Shown here in pieces: positions 8,220 to 16,371 of a DNA stretch of 64,000 nt. The translations under genes were made by a program, and so were the position numbers. Location of the stretch: positions 40,492 to 104,491 of the forward strand of contig DATGJI010000059.1 in assembly GCA_035295225.1 (NCBI GenBank), in the 5' to 3' direction. This DNA is from Candidatus Eremiobacteraceae bacterium. GTDB taxonomy: Bacteria; Vulcanimicrobiota; Vulcanimicrobiia; Eremiobacterales; Eremiobacteraceae. How positions within the stretch are numbered: the stretch's first letter is position 1; every line of letters begins with the position of its first letter. Below the pieces are notes generated by a model, which did no database searches, was not told where the DNA came from, and was given only the letters and a program-made list of their open reading frames with translations.

Positions 8220-9218
8220 TTGCGGCGCAGGAACGTGACACAACGCGGAAAACGGGCGATCGTGACGAGAGTTAGCGATCAGCGTGGCCCGCGGCCCTCA
8301 GCGGAGAACGGAATTCTTCCGCCGGTCGTGCGAGCGCTTGTGTTCGTGCTCGTCTGGCCCGGCGTCGCTTTTGCGAGCAGCGCCGGCGCGATTCAGCTTT
8401 TCTGCCCCGGCGGAGCTCGATCGGCTTGTTCGGGTGCTGCGTATAACTATGCAGCCGTCGCCGGCGAGTGCCTCGCAACGGTGATTCTCGCTTTCGGTTT
8501 CCGGCGCTTCTTGGATCGCAGGCCCGCGGATTCGCTGGGGCTTTCGCTCGGCGTGAACTCGTTGCGGCTCTTCGCGCTGGGCGCTGCGTTCGGCGCCGGC
8601 ATGCAAACGCTGGCCTTCGTGCTTGAATACGTAACGGGCTCGGTGCACGTCGCTGCGATCGCGCCGATCCGGACCGACCTCACCTCGTGGGCCGCGATCC
8701 TCCCTCTGCTCGCGATCGCCGCTCTCGCCGAGGAATTGCCGCTGCGCGGTTACCTGTTTCAGAACTTACGCGTCGTCTGGGGCAACGCGTTCGCCATTGC
8801 CGGAACGTCCTTGCTTTTCGCGCTGCTGCATGTGACGAATCCAGGTGCGCACCAAGACTTCGCGCTGACGATCATCGGCGTTGCTCTCGCCGGTGCGTGG
8901 TTTTGCGCGGCGGTCATCTGGACGCGCTCGCTCTGGCTCGCGCTTGGTGCACATATCTCGTGGAATCTATTCGAGGGATCGGTATTCGGCCTTCCCGTCA
9001 GCGGGCTCACCCTCGGCAACGGCTCCGCGATCACGTCGGCGGTCGGTGGCCCGACATGGTTCACCGGAGGATCATTCGGCCCCGAAGCCGGCGTCAGTTC
9101 GCTTGTGGCGCTATCCGTCGGCGCCGTCGCGCTCTACGTTCTCCACCGCCGCGGGGCTCTCTCGTTCGCCTCGGCATCATCGGTCGATGTCTTCGCCGGG
9201 GACGCGGCGGGCGACTAA
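8220..9218 (+). CDS. CPBP family intramembrane glutamic endopeptidase
   Basis: An integral membrane protein of about 330 residues with seven or eight hydrophobic segments. The three CPBP (Abi/Rce1-like) active-site motifs are present in order: EELPLRG (EExxxR), LLFALLH (FxxxH) and HISWN (HxxxN). These proteases cleave prenylated or membrane substrates, or act in bacteriocin self-protection; the substrate here is unknown. The first 15-30 residues are charged and not conserved, so the GTG at 8262 or the one at about 8328 may be the real start. Its TAA stop at 9216-9218 overlaps the left arm of the intergenic repeat that follows. Confidence 0.87.
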   Translation: MRRRNVTQRGKRAIVTRVSDQRGPRPSAENGILPPVVRALVFVLVWPGVAFASSAGAIQLFCPGGARSACSGAAYNYAAVAGECLATVILAFGFRRFLDRRPADSLGLSLGVNSLRLFALGAAFGAGMQTLAFVLEYVTGSVHVAAIAPIRTDLTSWAAILPLLAIAALAEELPLRGYLFQNLRVVWGNAFAIAGTSLLFALLHVTNPGAHQDFALTIIGVALAGAWFCAAVIWTRSLWLALGAHISWNLFEGSVFGLPVSGLTLGNGSAITSAVGGPTWFTGGSFGPEAGVSSLVALSVGAVALYVLHRRGALSFASASSVDVFAGDAAGD

Positions 9219-9349
9219 CGCTCGGCACGCCCCGCGAGGACGCTCCATCGCTCGCATCCAGCTCGCTCAGTCGCTCGGTTCACTTCGTCGCTCTCGCCAT
9301 CCGTGGCTCCGCTCCTCGTTCAACGCCTCGCTCGGGCGTGCCGAGCGTT
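9217..9349 (+). repeat. Intergenic structured repeat, copy A (about 133 bp)
   Basis: A 133-base element bounded by a perfect 16-base inverted repeat (AACGCTCGGCACGCCC at 9217-9232; its complement at 9334-9349). Its core, starting CGCGAGGACG and ending CAACGCCTCGCTC, is closely similar to the core of copy C at 21568-21699. The arms differ between copies but pair perfectly within each copy. The first two arm bases are the last two of the upstream gene's TAA stop. With copy B it fills the 332 bases between the CPBP and glycosyltransferase genes; I see no coding gene there. Confidence 0.85.
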
Positions 9350-9429
9350 CGTCATCGCACCGAGCGCGTCTGCGGCGTCACCGGGTTGCCGAATGCCGGT
9401 GCATTTCAGGCGGAGAAATCCGCCGAAAG

Positions 9430-9490
9430 CGAGCGAAGGAGCGTCCTCGCGGGGCATGCTGCGCGGCCGTTGTGGGCGCGTCCACGGCGC
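9430..9490 (-). repeat. Intergenic structured repeat, copy B (inverted, left end only)
   Basis: On the minus strand, bases from about 9490 to 9430 reproduce the left end of the repeat family: a CCGTGGACGCG block, an arm GCCGCGCAGCATGCCC, then CGCGAGGACGCTCCTTCGCTCG. The arm is one base different from that of copy C, while the core matches copies A and C. The matching right half is missing, so this is a partial copy in inverted orientation to copy A, about 80 bases from it. It lies just beyond the stop of the leftward glycosyltransferase gene. Confidence 0.7.
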
Positions 9491-9550
9491 GGCCGATGTG
9501 AGCGTCGCTGGTAGACTTCGGCCGGTGACGCTTCGAGGATGGGGGACCAT

Positions 9551-10858
9551 TCAGAAAATGACGCGGTCTTTCCATACCTGACCGCGGCCGGTCAGATCGC
9601 GCCACGCCGCGGCGAGCATGACGCCGGCGATGAACGCGCCGGCGATCGGCGCCCCTAAAGCGGTCAGCGGATTCGCGCCGATCGAGCGGTCTCGAAGCGT
9701 TCGCGTGACGACGCAGCCGGCTGCTGACGCCGCGCAATACATCGCGAGTTTGCTTTCCAGCGGCCGCAGGCGCCGGGTGAGCCGGGTGAGGCCGAGTAGC
9801 GCGAGCGCGGGCAGCGGCACGACGAGCGTCGCCATTTGCGCAACAGCGAAGAGGCTCGCGGCGATCGGATTTCTTCGTACGCCTTCGTAGACGTTCTTGC
9901 GCCATCCGAGCCACATCTCTCGCGTGCCTTGATACATGCGGACGCGAATCAGATCGTGACCGTCGAACAGACGGATCCGATAGCCGAATGCCTTGAAGCG
10001 CTCTGCAAGTGCGCGGTCTTCTGCGATCTCACCTCTGACGGCGGCGTGTCCGCCGACCGCGAAATACGCGCTGCGACGAACGAGCAGAAACCCGCCCCAG
10101 ACGAGTCCGACGGGCGAACGAGCGTCGTGGATCAGGGAGAGCGGATGCGCCGACATGATGACCGTCGCCATCGTCGGCATGACGACCCTTTCCAGAAACG
10201 TGTTGCATTCGAGCGTCGCGGTAAGCGAGCACACGTCGGCACCGTATGCTTCGGCAGCGGCGATCGCGACGTCGATCGTTCCGCGCGCCATACGCATGTC
10301 CGCGTCGCTGAACAAAAACCACGGTCCGCGAGCGACACGAGCCGCTCGCTCGCACGCTGAAGTCTTTCCGACCCAGCCGTCCGGCGGCGCGCCTTCGATG
10401 ACGCGCACGCGCGCGTCGGACAGTGCGGCTTCGTACGCTATCGAGAGCGTCTCATCGGTCGAATCGTCATCGGAGATGATGATCTCGCCGACGATCTCGC
10501 CTTGCGCGCCGATATCGTCAAGCCAACCTCGAATGTTGCGCGCTTCGTTGCGCATGGGCCCGATGACCGAGACTCGGCGACCGTCATCGACCGGAACCCC
10601 GGCATCGGCACGGGGCCGCGCGCGGCGTCCCTCGCGCGCATCGAGTGCAGCGAAGACCGCCGCGATGCCGACGAGAACGGCAGCCGCCCACTGGACGGCA
10701 CACAGCAGAACGAGGCCGGGGGCCTCGCTCTGGCGTTGTGTCGCTAGGGGATCGGACGTATCAGAAACCGTTGTCCGAATCGTCGGAATGGGATTCCTCT
10801 TCTTCCTCTTCTTCTTCTTCGTATCCGTCGTCGAACTCGTCCTCGTCTTCGAACTCAT
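9551..10858 (-). CDS. Family 2 glycosyltransferase, membrane-anchored
   Basis: A GT-A glycosyltransferase of family 2. It has VSVIGPMRNEARNIRGWLDD at the nucleotide-sugar site, ISDDDSTDETLSIA, and the DxD motif in FLFSDADMRMA. The acceptor-side block GGFLLVRRSAYFAVGG is followed by EIAEDRALAERFKAFGYRI. Two C-terminal hydrophobic helices and one N-terminal helix (LVLLCAVQWAAAVLVGIAAVF) make it a membrane enzyme like CrtQ or HpnB. The only standard in-frame start (10858) makes the first 32 residues the antisense-like, lysine-rich end of the upstream gene, a 98-base overlap. A non-standard start near 10700-10760 is likelier. The sugar and acceptor are not known. Confidence 0.82.
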   Translation of the reverse strand: MSSKTRTSSTTDTKKKKRKKRNPIPTIRTTVSDTSDPLATQRQSEAPGLVLLCAVQWAAAVLVGIAAVFAALDAREGRRARPRADAGVPVDDGRRVSVIGPMRNEARNIRGWLDDIGAQGEIVGEIIISDDDSTDETLSIAYEAALSDARVRVIEGAPPDGWVGKTSACERAARVARGPWFLFSDADMRMARGTIDVAIAAAEAYGADVCSLTATLECNTFLERVVMPTMATVIMSAHPLSLIHDARSPVGLVWGGFLLVRRSAYFAVGGHAAVRGEIAEDRALAERFKAFGYRIRLFDGHDLIRVRMYQGTREMWLGWRKNVYEGVRRNPIAASLFAVAQMATLVVPLPALALLGLTRLTRRLRPLESKLAMYCAASAAGCVVTRTLRDRSIGANPLTALGAPIAGAFIAGVMLAAAWRDLTGRGQVWKDRVIF

Positions 10859-11234
10859 CCGTTTCTATCGTGACGTCGATTTCATCGAAGAGCGGCTTCG
10901 GCGCTGGTGTTGATACGGCGCCGCGAGGCTTTGCAGCCGGTTTCGCGGCGACGGGTTTCGGTGCAGGCGGCGTCTTCTCGGGCGCGCTCTTGTGCGGCGC
11001 CGCGGCTTTCTTGGCGGCTGCTTTCTTCGGCGCTGCTTTCTTTGCAGCCGCCTTCTTGGTGGCCGGTGCTTTGCGCGACGTCGAACGCTTCCGCGCGGCC
11101 GCTTTGCGGACCGTTCGCTTGGCTGTTTTCGATTTGGCGCGGGCCGGCGCGCGGCGAGCAGACTTACTCGACGGGGCGCGTTTTGCGCCCTTCTTGGCCG
11201 AAGCCGATTTCTTGGCGCGTCTCTTGATGGCCAT
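10761..11234 (-). CDS. Histone H1-like lysine/alanine-rich protein with acidic tail
   Basis: A 157-residue low-complexity protein with strict charge segregation. Residues 1 to about 105 are Lys/Arg/Ala/Pro-rich, with AAKK-type repeats like the C-terminal domain of histone H1 and bacterial Hc1/AlgP-like proteins. Residues about 115-157 are strongly acidic (runs of Glu plus Asp/Ser). The basic part would bind DNA or RNA and the acidic tail could mask it or recruit partners; this is inference from composition. Homology searches will be dominated by composition, so no family name is certain. An ATG with a GAGGC-type ribosome site marks the start. Confidence 0.75.
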   Translation of the reverse strand: MAIKRRAKKSASAKKGAKRAPSSKSARRAPARAKSKTAKRTVRKAAARKRSTSRKAPATKKAAAKKAAPKKAAAKKAAAPHKSAPEKTPPAPKPVAAKPAAKPRGAVSTPAPKPLFDEIDVTIETDEFEDEDEFDDGYEEEEEEEEESHSDDSDNGF

Positions 11235-11356
11235 GTTCGAAGCCTCCGGATGTGGTGCGGATCGATGTCGTCAGCTGCGCGCCATCAGCCCGCGCTGCGC
11301 TGCGTGCGCGCCGTTTGTCTTGAAGCACAGCAGTCTCCTGCCGCCGATTTACCGCG

Positions 11357-11803
11357 TTAGAGCGTCTTTACGAACGATAGCACGTTGTCGGCGTGGCCGA
11401 GCGGCATCACGTTTTCGTAGACGCGCTGAACGATGCCGAGTTTGTCAACCACGATGGTCGTGCGCGTTGCATGCCCCTTGGCCGAAACCGGAATGCCGAG
11501 CTGCGCGCAGATCGCACCGCCGGGATCGGCGATCAACGGCACTTCGAGCGCGTGACGACCAGCGAACGCAAGGTGAGAGGCCGCGTCATCGGTGGAGATT
11601 CCGGCCGTTACGGCGCCGGCAGCCGCGAAGTCGGCGGACCGCCGACTGAAGTCTTTCGCTTCCAGCGTTCAGCCCGCGGTGTTATCCTTAGGATAGGCCC
11701 AGATGACGAGGGCTTTCGACGCTCGATATGCGTCGAGATCCATCTGACCGTTCTGTGTCTCGCAGTGGATGTGCGGCAGGACGGCGCCGACAGCAATGGG
11801 CAT
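11357..11803 (-). CDS. Selenocysteine peroxiredoxin (UGA at peroxidatic position)
   Basis: Read through an in-frame TGA at 11669-11671, this is a complete 148-residue AhpC/TSA (BCP/PrxQ-like) peroxiredoxin. Residues 32-52 are LVIWAYPKDNTAG, then the UGA codon (position 45), then TLEAKDF. In the family this block is YPKDxTPGC-T-x-E-x-x-xF, so UGA replaces exactly the peroxidatic cysteine. The rest continues in one frame (STDDAASHLAFA, PLIADPGGAICAQLGIP, TTIVVDKLGIVQRVY, VLSFVKTL). The start ATG at 11803 has a GAGGTGG ribosome site. Cys14 and the Cys in GAICAQ are the only cysteines. It reduces peroxides; it follows a small beta-protein gene by 19 bases. A gene caller would report a fragment or a pseudogene. 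Confidence 0.9.
11625..11671 (-). other. Candidate bacterial SECIS element in prxU mRNA
   Basis: Immediately after the UGA the mRNA can fold into a hairpin. AGUCGGCG (11647-11640) pairs with CGCCGACU (11636-11629) around a GUC loop (11639-11637), or 7 bp of this extended by GCGAA (11659-11655) pairing with UUCGC (11629-11625). Twenty-nine bases separate UGA from the apical loop, and the loop begins with G then U. Known bacterial SECIS elements start close to UGA, have a short apical loop with a G in its first positions, and place the loop roughly 16-37 bases away. All three hold here. Binding by SelB is inferred. Confidence 0.75.
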
Positions 11804-11822
11804 GTGCCACCTCGCCTCGCGA

Positions 11823-12149
11823 TCAGGGGACGATCGGCCGCACCGCAAATGGCGCGCCGACCGCAGGTTCGGTCGTGGACTTGCCGTCCACGCCGGTGAA
11901 CGTGGCAAGCATCCGGCATGTGCCGACGTGCTCGCGTCTGACGTGCACTTGGCCTTCGTACAGGGCGCCCCCGCTTCGGGCAAAGACCGTGGTGGGATAC
12001 GAGCCGTCCACAGCGCCGTCCGGGGCAAGGCCCACTTCGACCTCGCCCGTCCAAGGCTTGGCGAAGAATATGGCGACGGTGAGCACATCGCCCGGATTGT
12101 AGACATCCTTGGTAGGCGAAAGACGCACTTCGCGAAGAGCGATCTCCAT
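11823..12149 (-). CDS. Hypothetical beta-sandwich protein upstream of prxU
   Basis: A 108-residue protein from the ATG at 12149; upstream in-frame sequence is the antisense of glcD. The sequence alternates short strands (LTVAIFFAKPWTGEVEVGLA; YPTTVFARSGGALYEGQVHV; TCRMLATFTGVDGKSTTEP), which suggests an immunoglobulin-like or fibronectin-like beta-sandwich. There is no signal peptide. It is followed 19 bases later by the selenoprotein peroxiredoxin, so the two are probably cotranscribed, and it is divergent from glcD. I do not recognise the family. Confidence 0.7.
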   Translation of the reverse strand: MEIALREVRLSPTKDVYNPGDVLTVAIFFAKPWTGEVEVGLAPDGAVDGSYPTTVFARSGGALYEGQVHVRREHVGTCRMLATFTGVDGKSTTEPAVGAPFAVRPIVP

Positions 12150-12215
12150 GACGGCCGCTTGTGTTCGCCTCCACACCGGGATGCCCTTGTGCTGGAAGCG
12201 AATCCGAAGAGACCT

Positions 12216-13673
12216 ATGGATGCAAGGCTGCGCGAGCGGCTGACGGCGATCGTCGGCGAACGAAACGCTCTTTGGACGCCGGGTGACTTGCGCTCGTACG
12301 GCTACGACGCCTCGATTGAACGCGCGCTCCCCGAAATGGTTGTCCTTCCACGGGATGCGGCACAAACCGCATCGATCGTCGTCGCCTGTCGTGAAGCCAA
12401 GGTGCCGTTCGTCGCGCGCGGTGCGGGTACGGGACTTTCAGGCGGCGCCATCGCCGAGCGCGGCGGTATCGTGATCGCCACCGTACATCTTGATCGAATT
12501 CTGGAAATCGACGAGCGCAATCTCTTTGCAGTGGTCGAGCCTGGTGTTGTGAACTCGGTCCTGTGCGCGGCCGTCGCCGGCCGCGGCTTGCGCTACGTTC
12601 CCGATCCGTCAAGCATGGCGGCGTGCACGATCGGCGGCAATGTCGCCGAAAATTCCGGCGGGCTTCATTGCCTCGCGTACGGTGTGACCGCGAATCACAT
12701 CTTGGGTATCGAACTCGTCACGCCCGAAGGGGACGTCGTCTGGCTCGGCGGCAAGACGCGCGAGAACTACGGCTACGATCTTCTGGGCGCATTCGTCGGC
12801 TCCGAAGGCACGTGCGGCATCGCGACAAAGATATGCGTCCGGCTTTGTCCGCTGCCCGCCGGATCAAAGACGATGTTGTGCGTCTTCGACGACATCGATG
12901 GAGCATCGCAAGCCGTATCGGACGTCATCTCGTCGGGCATCGTGCCGGCGGCACTCGAGATGATGGACAAGACCGCGACCGGAGCGATCGAAGAATTCGC
13001 GCATGCCGGTTTTCCGATCGATGCGGCGGCCATACTGATCGTCGAAGCGGATGGACCGGATGACGTCGCAGACGAGATCACCGCCGCCGTTCGAGCCGTC
13101 TGCGAGCGCAACGGCGCGCGCGAGGTGCGGATCGCTCGCGATGCCGCGGAAGCCGCCCGCATCTGGAAGGGCCGCAAGGCGGCTTTCGGGGCGATGGGGC
13201 GCTTGAGCGCAAACTACTATGTGCAGGACGGCGTGATACCGCGCAGCCGTTTGCCGCAAGTGCTGCGCGACGTCGAGGCGGCGGGCGCACGGGCCGGACT
13301 GCGCATCGCGAACGTTTTCCACGCAGGCGACGGCAATCTCCATCCTTTGATTCTTTTCGACGATAGGATTTCGGGCGAGCTGGACGGCGCGCTGCGGGCC
13401 GGCGCCGAGATCCTGGAGGCGTGCGTGCGCAACGGCGGCAGCATCACAGGCGAGCACGGCGTCGGGCTTGAGAAGCGAGACTGCATGCCGCTGCAGTTCA
13501 GTCCGGATGACCTGGCGCTGATGCGACGCGTGCGAGACACGTTCGATCCTGATGGGCTGTGCAATCCGGGCAAGGTCTTCCCGACTTCGCGGCGTTGCGG
13601 CGAATCATCGCGGCGCGTCGACCGGGGCGAAGTCGACCCGGCTGGCGCGCGCGCGGCAGGTGTCGCGTTTTGA
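12216..13673 (+). CDS. glcD: Glycolate oxidase FAD-linked subunit GlcD
   Basis: A 485-residue FAD-linked oxidase of the VAO/PCMH fold. The FAD-binding half includes VPFVARGAGTGLSGGAI, PDPSSMAACTIGGNVAENSG and the GGKTRENYGYDLLGAFVGSEGT block. The C-terminal half has the histidine motif NVFHAGDGNLHPLILFD and the final GSITGEHGVGLEK. It oxidises glycolate (or D-lactate-type 2-hydroxy acids) and passes electrons through GlcF to the respiratory chain. The ATG at 12216 was chosen because earlier in-frame sequence lies antisense to the prxU region. It starts the glcDEF operon. Confidence 0.92.
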   Translation: MDARLRERLTAIVGERNALWTPGDLRSYGYDASIERALPEMVVLPRDAAQTASIVVACREAKVPFVARGAGTGLSGGAIAERGGIVIATVHLDRILEIDERNLFAVVEPGVVNSVLCAAVAGRGLRYVPDPSSMAACTIGGNVAENSGGLHCLAYGVTANHILGIELVTPEGDVVWLGGKTRENYGYDLLGAFVGSEGTCGIATKICVRLCPLPAGSKTMLCVFDDIDGASQAVSDVISSGIVPAALEMMDKTATGAIEEFAHAGFPIDAAAILIVEADGPDDVADEITAAVRAVCERNGAREVRIARDAAEAARIWKGRKAAFGAMGRLSANYYVQDGVIPRSRLPQVLRDVEAAGARAGLRIANVFHAGDGNLHPLILFDDRISGELDGALRAGAEILEACVRNGGSITGEHGVGLEKRDCMPLQFSPDDLALMRRVRDTFDPDGLCNPGKVFPTSRRCGESSRRVDRGEVDPAGARAAGVAF

Positions 13674-15007
13674 CGCGGCGTCCGAAGGGCATCGGGCCGG
13701 TCCCATTCGATTCTTCATTGCGTGAAGCGGTGAAAGATCGGCTCACGGTCCATCCCGATGATTGCGCGGCGTTTGCGATCGCCGGCCGCGTTCCGACCGT
13801 GGTCGCTTCTCCGAAGTCGTTCGAGCAAGCCGCCGCCGCGCTCCAGGCTTGCGCACGAGAAGGCGCACGAGTCGTCATCCGCGGCCAGGGTACGAAGTCT
13901 GCGCAGCCCCCGGCCCCTGCTGCGCTCGACGTCGTCGTCGACGTCTCATCGGTCGCAAAGTCGATCTACATTCGTGCCGACGACCTGACTGCAGTCGCCT
14001 CGAGCAGCGTTCGAATCGCCGATCTGCGTGCGGCGCTCACCGCTAAGGAGCGATTCTTCCCGTGCGACGTGCCGTTCGCGGCCGATGCGACGGTTGGCGG
14101 CGCGCTCGCCGCCGGATCGAACGGCGCGCTTGCCGCGCGATTCGGCGGCTTGCGCGACAACATTCTCGGCATGCGTGTCGCGTTGTCGGATGGATCGCGC
14201 GCGTTCGCCGGGTCTCATGTCGTCAAGAGCGTTGCGGGATTCGACTCCCACAAGCTCTTCATCGGATCGCGCGGCACGCTCGGCTTCATCGGAGAGGCGG
14301 TCCTCAAGCTTGCCCCGATCCCGCCCGATGAACGCGCGCTCGTCGCGCGCTTCGCGGACCCGCAAAACGCTTGCGCGGCGGCGCTCGACGTCGCAGCCGC
14401 GCCTGTGTTTCCGTATGCGGTCACGCTGCACTGCCCGCGCTCGGCGCAACGCATCGCGGCTTTGACGGCTCTGACACGGCCCGATGAGTGGCTGGCGGTC
14501 TACCGCTTTGGCGGACTCCGCCGCGCGGTCGGTCGTGCCGTCGAAACAGTTCGGCAGACGTGCGCCCAGCACGGTTGCTCGGCGACGGATGTGCTCGACC
14601 GCGGCGGCGTGGAGCGCGCGTGGGTAGACATTGCCGAGCTGGCGGGCGGGCGGATGTATCCGGCGACCGGATGGTGCGCTTATCGCATCGCTTGCCTGCC
14701 CTCTGAAGTCCCATCGGTGCTCGCGGCAGCGGCAGCCGCGTGGCCTGCGCTTGAGATCAGCGCACATCCGACTATGGGAGTGGTCTTCGCGCACGTGCCC
14801 GCCGATGTCGCGGTCGATGCGCCCGGTCTTTGGCGTTCGGTCGGCGCCGCGGCCGGAAGCGCGATCTGCACGTCGGCTCCGCCCGGCCGCACGGACTTCG
14901 CGATGCCGCCGCGCAGTTACGCGCCGTATGCGCTTTTCCGCCGGCTCAAGAGTGAATTCGACGCTTCCGGCACCCTCGACCCAGGGCGCATGCTCGGCGC
15001 AGTCTGA
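13670..15007 (+). CDS. glcE: Glycolate oxidase subunit GlcE
   Basis: A 445-residue second FAD-binding subunit. Start at the TTG that overlaps the glcD stop (TTGA); the in-frame sequence before it is arginine-rich and antisense-like. Motifs: VVIRGQGTKSAQPP (FAD pyrophosphate loop), FFPCDVPFAADATVGGALAAGSNG, and FAGSHVVKSVAGFDSHKLFIGSRGTLG. GlcE pairs with GlcD and the iron-sulfur subunit in the membrane-bound glycolate dehydrogenase. The TTG start is chosen on coupling and length, not on a strong ribosome site. Confidence 0.88.
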   Translation: MTRRPKGIGPVPFDSSLREAVKDRLTVHPDDCAAFAIAGRVPTVVASPKSFEQAAAALQACAREGARVVIRGQGTKSAQPPAPAALDVVVDVSSVAKSIYIRADDLTAVASSSVRIADLRAALTAKERFFPCDVPFAADATVGGALAAGSNGALAARFGGLRDNILGMRVALSDGSRAFAGSHVVKSVAGFDSHKLFIGSRGTLGFIGEAVLKLAPIPPDERALVARFADPQNACAAALDVAAAPVFPYAVTLHCPRSAQRIAALTALTRPDEWLAVYRFGGLRRAVGRAVETVRQTCAQHGCSATDVLDRGGVERAWVDIAELAGGRMYPATGWCAYRIACLPSEVPSVLAAAAAAWPALEISAHPTMGVVFAHVPADVAVDAPGLWRSVGAAAGSAICTSAPPGRTDFAMPPRSYAPYALFRRLKSEFDASGTLDPGRMLGAV

Positions 15008-16329
15008 TGGAGATCGTCGAGAGCGCAGCGCACGCAGCCGGCTCCGAGCGCCCGACGCTTGCCGAGCTCGACGTATGTACGCGCTGCGGCATGTGCGAAC
15101 AAGCATGTCCGACCTATCGGCTGCTCGGCGTGGAGGCCGACTCGCCGCGCGGGCGCATTTTCATGATGAAGGACGTCGCCGAGGGACGCGCGACCGTCGA
15201 TGCATTCTTGGCCGAACATCTCTACGCGTGCCTCGGATGCCGCGCGTGCGAAACTGCGTGCCCGTCCGGCGTGAATTTTGGACATCTGCTCGAGCTCGGC
15301 CGAGCGCAGGTCGAAGCCGGCGCACCGCCGGTACCCGGACGCACGGGCTGGCGATTCTTCCGCGATTTCCTCACACGGCGGCTTCTGCCGAATCGCGCAC
15401 TCACGGCGGCGATCCTCGCGCCGGCTCGGTTCATCTCGCGCCATAGATCCGCGCGCAGATTTCTGCTCGCGCTTCCGTTACCGGCGCGCATGCGGACGAT
15501 GATCGCGATGCTGCCGGACGCGCCGGTCCGTGGAGGCGCCCTTCCGGCCACGATACCAGCCGCCGGCGAACGCCGCGCGCGCGTCGGTCTGTTCCTTGGC
15601 TGTGTGATGAACGAACTCTATCCGCACGTGCACGCTGCGACCGTGCGCGTGCTTCGGCGCCAAGGTTTTGAAATCGCCGTGCCGCCGAACCAGTGGTGTT
15701 GCGGGGCGCTCAACGTGCACGCCGGCGAGCGCACGCGCGCGAAATCGATGGCGCGCTCGGTGATCGACGCGTTCGATGCTGCTGCGGTTGAAATGATCGT
15801 CACCAACAGCGCCGGCTGCGGCGCCATGCTCAAAGAATATGGCGAGCTGCTTTGCGATGATCCCGAATACGCTGAACGGGCACGGCGTTTTTCGACGATC
15901 GTGCGAGACGTCACGGAAGTACTGCGGCCTCTTTCGCCGGGCGACGGTGCGGTGCCGGGCGGGTCGCGCGCGACGTATCAAGATGCTTGTCACCTCGCGC
16001 ATGCCCAGAAGATCCGCGAACAGCCGCGCGCGCTCTTGCGAAGCATCGGACGCGTCGAATTCACAGAAATGGCCGATTCCGACCGCTGCTGCGGAGCAGC
16101 CGGACTGCACGCGCTTACCCACCCGGAGATCGCTGCCCAACTCGCCGATGAAAAAATCGACAATGCCGTAGCCGCGGGCGCTGACACCATCGTCGTATGC
16201 AATCCCGGCTGCGACATGCACTTGCGAGCGGCAATCGAGCGGCGCGGGCTCGCCTTGACGGTCCGCCACCTGTTGGAATTGGTCGATGAGGCATACGCCG
16301 GCGCCGCCGGGGCGCCGATAACCCGTTAA
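15007..16329 (+). CDS. glcF: Glycolate oxidase iron-sulfur subunit GlcF
   Basis: A 440-residue protein with two N-terminal [4Fe-4S] motifs (CTRCGMCEQACPTYR about residue 22 and CLGCRACETACPSG about residue 77). Two C-terminal CCG domains follow (NQWCCGALNVHAGE and DRCCGAAGLHALTHPE), the second preceded by YQDACHLAHAQ. This is the GlcF/HdrD-like architecture that takes electrons from GlcD/GlcE to the quinone pool. Its ATG overlaps the glcE stop by one base, completing a tightly coupled operon. Confidence 0.93.
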   Translation: MEIVESAAHAAGSERPTLAELDVCTRCGMCEQACPTYRLLGVEADSPRGRIFMMKDVAEGRATVDAFLAEHLYACLGCRACETACPSGVNFGHLLELGRAQVEAGAPPVPGRTGWRFFRDFLTRRLLPNRALTAAILAPARFISRHRSARRFLLALPLPARMRTMIAMLPDAPVRGGALPATIPAAGERRARVGLFLGCVMNELYPHVHAATVRVLRRQGFEIAVPPNQWCCGALNVHAGERTRAKSMARSVIDAFDAAAVEMIVTNSAGCGAMLKEYGELLCDDPEYAERARRFSTIVRDVTEVLRPLSPGDGAVPGGSRATYQDACHLAHAQKIREQPRALLRSIGRVEFTEMADSDRCCGAAGLHALTHPEIAAQLADEKIDNAVAAGADTIVVCNPGCDMHLRAAIERRGLALTVRHLLELVDEAYAGAAGAPITR

Positions 16330-16371
16330 GAACGACCAGCGTCAAAACGACAGTTCCAACGGAATCAGCTC

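Noticed and set aside
11669..11671. TGA in the peroxiredoxin as a nonsense mutation (pseudogene)
   Set aside because: The frame is intact on both sides, the lesion is exactly at the catalytic cysteine and a SECIS-like hairpin follows. Sec is the simpler reading, though the sel genes lie outside the window.
13946..15106. Long antisense open frame across glcE
   Set aside because: No motif, arginine-rich, fully opposite to a recognisable FAD subunit.
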